7,744 bases of DNA, taken from Acidimicrobiaceae bacterium (GTDB lineage: Bacteria > Actinomycetota > Acidimicrobiia > Acidimicrobiales > MedAcidi-G1). Under the pieces are notes generated by a model. That model was given only the letters and a program-made list of their open reading frames with translations, had not been told where the DNA came from and did no database searches. The position numbers were made by a program, and so were the translations under genes. The stretch spans positions 19,651-27,394 of the forward strand of contig PAXM01000020.1 in the NCBI GenBank assembly GCA_002714485.1. The letters run 5' to 3'. How positions within the stretch are numbered: position 1 is the stretch's first letter; every line of letters starts with the position of its first letter. Shown piece by piece: positions 5,805 to 7,744 of this stretch.

Positions 5805-6629
5805 CTACCAGAGATCGTCCGTGTAGCGGTCGGTGCCGACCACGGTGCGCAGGAACGGTGCGGCCGACGTGACCTGACCCAGGCCCGATGCCTTGAGGCG
5901 AGCCGCGTAGTCCACGAACCGGTTCCAGCAGGCTGCTGGGTCATCCTCGACGAAGAAGAGTTGCATCGTGGCGTCAGGGCCGATGGGCGGCGATCCGAGG
6001 TCCATGGGGGCGTTGTTGGTCATGTCGTCGCGGGGCACGGCTTTCCACTGGGCACATGCCGCCACTGGCCCGTCGGCGAACAGGACCGGTAGCCCTTCGG
6101 CGTCCATCCAGGCATCTGAGCCACCCGTCTCCCCCGAGGGCTCTACGACGACCGACACTAGGCCGGCGTATCCGTGGTCGAGGGCTACGTCGATGGGCAC
6201 AGGGTCGGGGTCTCGGTAATGGTTGGACAGGTGCAGGTACAGCACGGTGTGGGCGTGGCGGCGCTCCTGGAAGCCCCTGCCGGCCATGTAGAGCTTCACC
6301 ACCTGGTCGGCCCCCCAGGCGAAGTGGTCGTCGTGGTGACCCTCCTCTACCCAGTAGATGGCCAGGTAAGAGCCCCGGTCCGACGGGTCATTCACCGAGT
6401 TGCCCTCAGTCGGAAAGCGCAGATCCTTTAACGCCCGGGTAGCCACCCACCGGCTGCCAGCGAAGCACCACGGGCCGGTCATGCAGCCGCCGTAGTAGTG
6501 ATCACGCTCGTACCACCGGTTGTATGCAACCTCGTGGCCCTTCTCGGGGTCGACCAGCGTGTAGAGCATGCTGCCCACCCGCACTGGGTGCATGGGCCCC
6601 GTCTCCGGGTCATGGGTTGTGTCAGCCAT
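5805..6629 (-). CDS. EthD-like tandem dimeric alpha-beta barrel protein, function unknown
   Basis: 274 residues from ATG 6627-6629, chosen because GGAGG lies 8 nt upstream; the open frame reaches 6665, but that would overlap the thioesterase stop. The N-terminal half (about 17-136) opens with RVGSMLYTLVDP and carries YNRWYERDHYYGGCM (36-50) and FAGSRW (56-61). This resembles the 'NRWYxxxH...G...A.R' pattern of EthD/Dabb-type ferredoxin-like proteins. The C-terminal half (about 154-274) looks like a second module, with LVSVVVEP (157-164), FFVEDDPAACWNRFVDYA (225-242) and a terminal GTDRYTDDLW. A pseudo-dimer made from one chain is therefore plausible. No signal peptide or membrane span. Conserved-looking H44, H98/H99 and C49 could be functional. 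Last gene of the operon, 22 nt after the thioesterase gene. No enzymatic function can be assigned; relatives take part in breakdown of ethers, aromatics or polyketides, which is only a hint. Confidence 0.85.
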   Translation of the reverse strand: MADTTHDPETGPMHPVRVGSMLYTLVDPEKGHEVAYNRWYERDHYYGGCMTGPWCFAGSRWVATRALKDLRFPTEGNSVNDPSDRGSYLAIYWVEEGHHDDHFAWGADQVVKLYMAGRGFQERRHAHTVLYLHLSNHYRDPDPVPIDVALDHGYAGLVSVVVEPSGETGGSDAWMDAEGLPVLFADGPVAACAQWKAVPRDDMTNNAPMDLGSPPIGPDATMQLFFVEDDPAACWNRFVDYAARLKASGLGQVTSAAPFLRTVVGTDRYTDDLW

Positions 6630-6646
6630 CGGGGGGTCCTCCGGGT
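6630..6646 (-). promoter_or_regulatory. Strong Shine-Dalgarno setting the EthD-like start
   Basis: The minus strand has GGAGG (6638-6642) 8 nt before the ATG at 6629, the best ribosome site in the window. It favours this ATG over the upstream codon at 6665 and shows that internal operon genes here use leadered initiation, unlike the three first genes with TANNNT boxes. Confidence 0.6.
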
Positions 6647-6651
6647 TCAGG

Positions 6652-7497
6652 TCAGCGGGGTTCAATGAGGATTGACGCGGTGGCCCTTCCCACCCGTCCG
6701 TTCAGGTCATAGAGCACGGCCTCGGACAAGCCGATGCCGTCGCCGTCGTTCTTGTGCAGGGCCCTAACTCCCATCCAGTCGCCCACCGGGTCACGGAAAG
6801 TCGTCACTGTCAGGTCGGCGTTGACTGTCATCCACTCGTCGGGCTGGAGGTACTGGGCGGCCATGGACGCCATGTCGGCCACTGTGGCCAGACGCACGAA
6901 GGCGCTGGTTTCGCACCCGGCCACCATCTCGTTGTGCATTCGCAGCCACACGAGGCCTGGAGCTCCATCGCGATACTCGCCGGTACTGCGGAACTCCACC
7001 CCCCGAAGGAAGGCCGGGACCCCGATACCCAACATAGTTAGCAACACCGGCTCGTCGGGCAGGGCGTGGGGCTCGTCCTCGGGGTGGGCTGTCTTTTCGG
7101 GGTCGACCGGGTTGGGGATGTCGGCCACCCGCATCCGTAGTGAAGTGGCGCGGGCCATCTCCACATCGAGATCTGGGCCGGAAAAGAGCGAGGTGCGCAC
7201 CACCTGGATGCGACGACCGGAACGCAACACTTCCACCTCTGGGCGCAGCGGGGTGAGCGGTACACCGCGCATCATGTCGACGGTGTGTCGGGCCGTACGC
7301 ATGGGCGCAGGGACGGGAACCGTCTCGACGAGATGGGCGAGGATGCCCGAAATAGGGCCGCCGTGCTGGATGGTCGGGTCCCAGGGGCCGCCTGTTAGCG
7401 GTCCAGGCACCAGCAGGCCGTCACGTTCCCCGTAGAAAGGCTCAGTCGAATACTGCCGATTGTTCTCGGCAACGGCACCGACGGGGTCCGAGGTCAC
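6652..7497 (-). CDS. Double-hotdog acyl-CoA thioesterase-like protein
   Basis: 281 residues from GTG 7495-7497. It matches the actinobacterial acyl-CoA thioesterase-like family with two fused hotdog domains (TesB/4HBT_3 type), which hydrolyse acyl-CoA to acid and CoA. Seen: GPWDPTIQHGGPISGILAHL at about 37-56, where QHGGP is the family hallmark at the start of the central helix. HTVDMMRGVPLTPLRPEVEV (71-90) is followed by RSGRRIQVVRTSLF (92-105), the beta-sheet strands typical of the first hotdog. The second hotdog runs about 165-281, with WMTVNADLTVTTFRDP (222-237) and GRVGRATASILIEPR at the C-terminus. The frame is open upstream to a GTG at 7552-7554, which would overlap the preceding gene; GTG 7497 starts 7 nt after that gene's stop and is preferred. 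The Shine-Dalgarno is weak, suggesting coupled translation. The substrate chain is unknown, and some family members may be non-catalytic. Confidence 0.87.
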   Translation of the reverse strand: MTSDPVGAVAENNRQYSTEPFYGERDGLLVPGPLTGGPWDPTIQHGGPISGILAHLVETVPVPAPMRTARHTVDMMRGVPLTPLRPEVEVLRSGRRIQVVRTSLFSGPDLDVEMARATSLRMRVADIPNPVDPEKTAHPEDEPHALPDEPVLLTMLGIGVPAFLRGVEFRSTGEYRDGAPGLVWLRMHNEMVAGCETSAFVRLATVADMASMAAQYLQPDEWMTVNADLTVTTFRDPVGDWMGVRALHKNDGDGIGLSEAVLYDLNGRVGRATASILIEPR

Positions 7498-7504
7498 CGC
7501 CAGA

Positions 7505-7744
7505 TCATGCCGCCCGGCCGAGCAGCGACAGGAGTCGGACGCCCGCGGATGCACCGTCGGGCGGCATCACCTTCGACCCGAAGTGGCCGGTGAGGACGTC
7601 CGAACCGGCCAACGGCAGCCAGAAGTCGAGGCACCGTTCGGCCAGGGTCTCCGGCAATTGGACCTCGGCGCCGCACGACCGGGCCAGGTCCCAACCGTGG
7701 ACCAGGTTCTCGGTGACCCGGAAGCCGATGATGACCCCGCCTGG
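7505..7744 (-). CDS. Maleylpyruvate isomerase/TIGR03086-like metal-binding protein, C-terminal fragment
   Basis: The last 79 codons of a gene that starts beyond the right edge. The frame reads RVTENLVHGWDLARSCG near its beginning, then LPETLAERCLDFWLPLAG, FGSKVMPP and a closing VRLLSLLGR. This is the standard ending of the mycothiol-dependent maleylpyruvate isomerase-like/TIGR03086 (DinB-fold) family. In that fold ENLVH (residues 12-16 of the visible part) supplies the E-x3-H metal ligands; the first histidine lies outside the window. Members are thiol-dependent isomerases or transferases in actinobacteria that use mycothiol, but most TIGR03086 proteins lack an assigned reaction. The stop is 7 nt before the thioesterase start, so it leads that operon. 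The competing frame ending at 7494 (Arg-rich) lacks any family feature. Confidence 0.85.
   Translation of the reverse strand, partial: PGGVIIGFRVTENLVHGWDLARSCGAEVQLPETLAERCLDFWLPLAGSDVLTGHFGSKVMPPDGASAGVRLLSLLGRAA

Noticed and set aside
6734..7435. Plus-strand 233-codon open frame within the thioesterase gene
   Set aside because: Ser/Thr/Arg-rich antisense shadow; the minus strand carries the hotdog family motifs.
7494..7694. 66-codon minus-strand frame overlapping the MDMPI-like fragment
   Set aside because: Arg/Pro/Gly-rich; the neighbouring frame gives a clear VHGWDLA-type ending of the DinB/MDMPI family.

Overview
This 7.7 kb window is high-GC actinobacterial chromosome, most likely from the class Acidimicrobiia or a relative. 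The signs are a DUF2342 metalloprotease next to tilS, a luciferase-like oxidoreductase of the F420 type, and a fragment from the mycothiol-linked maleylpyruvate isomerase family. The lineage is inferred from family content and GC-rich codon use, not from a marker phylogeny. There is no mobile element, CRISPR array, prophage or defence island. Coding density is high, and every gap of more than about 80 bp carries a candidate signal.

Left block (1-2263, minus strand). Read in the direction of transcription: a tRNA-Thr(CGU) gene, an overlooked 44-codon single-span membrane protein, a DUF2342 zinc-dependent metalloprotease, and tilS (tRNA-Ile lysidine synthetase). tilS starts inside the end of the metalloprotease and runs off the left edge. 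The metalloprotease-tilS pair matches the order seen in mycobacteria (Rv3626c-Rv3625c), where hpt follows; hpt would lie beyond base 1.

Centre (2353-5783). pcrA, encoding a UvrD-family DNA helicase, is on the minus strand. A short spacer full of palindromes separates its end from the tRNA gene. On the other side a 101 bp divergent spacer leads to a plus-strand LLM-class, probably F420-dependent oxidoreductase. That spacer holds a TANNNT box exactly 7 nt before each start codon, and a 7-4-7 inverted repeat over the -35 zone of the oxidoreductase.

Right block (5805-7744, minus strand). A tight three-gene operon: the end of a maleylpyruvate isomerase/DinB-like gene cut by the window edge, a double-hotdog acyl-CoA thioesterase-like gene, and a two-module EthD-like (dimeric alpha-beta barrel) protein of unknown function. 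Gaps are 7 and 22 nt. The set looks like part of a CoA-linked or thiol-linked catabolic or detoxification module, but the substrate cannot be read from sequence.

The most interesting items are the small membrane protein, the repeated leaderless-promoter pattern, the inverted repeat before the oxidoreductase, and the uncharacterised EthD-like operon. Nothing here supports a wholly new multi-gene system.
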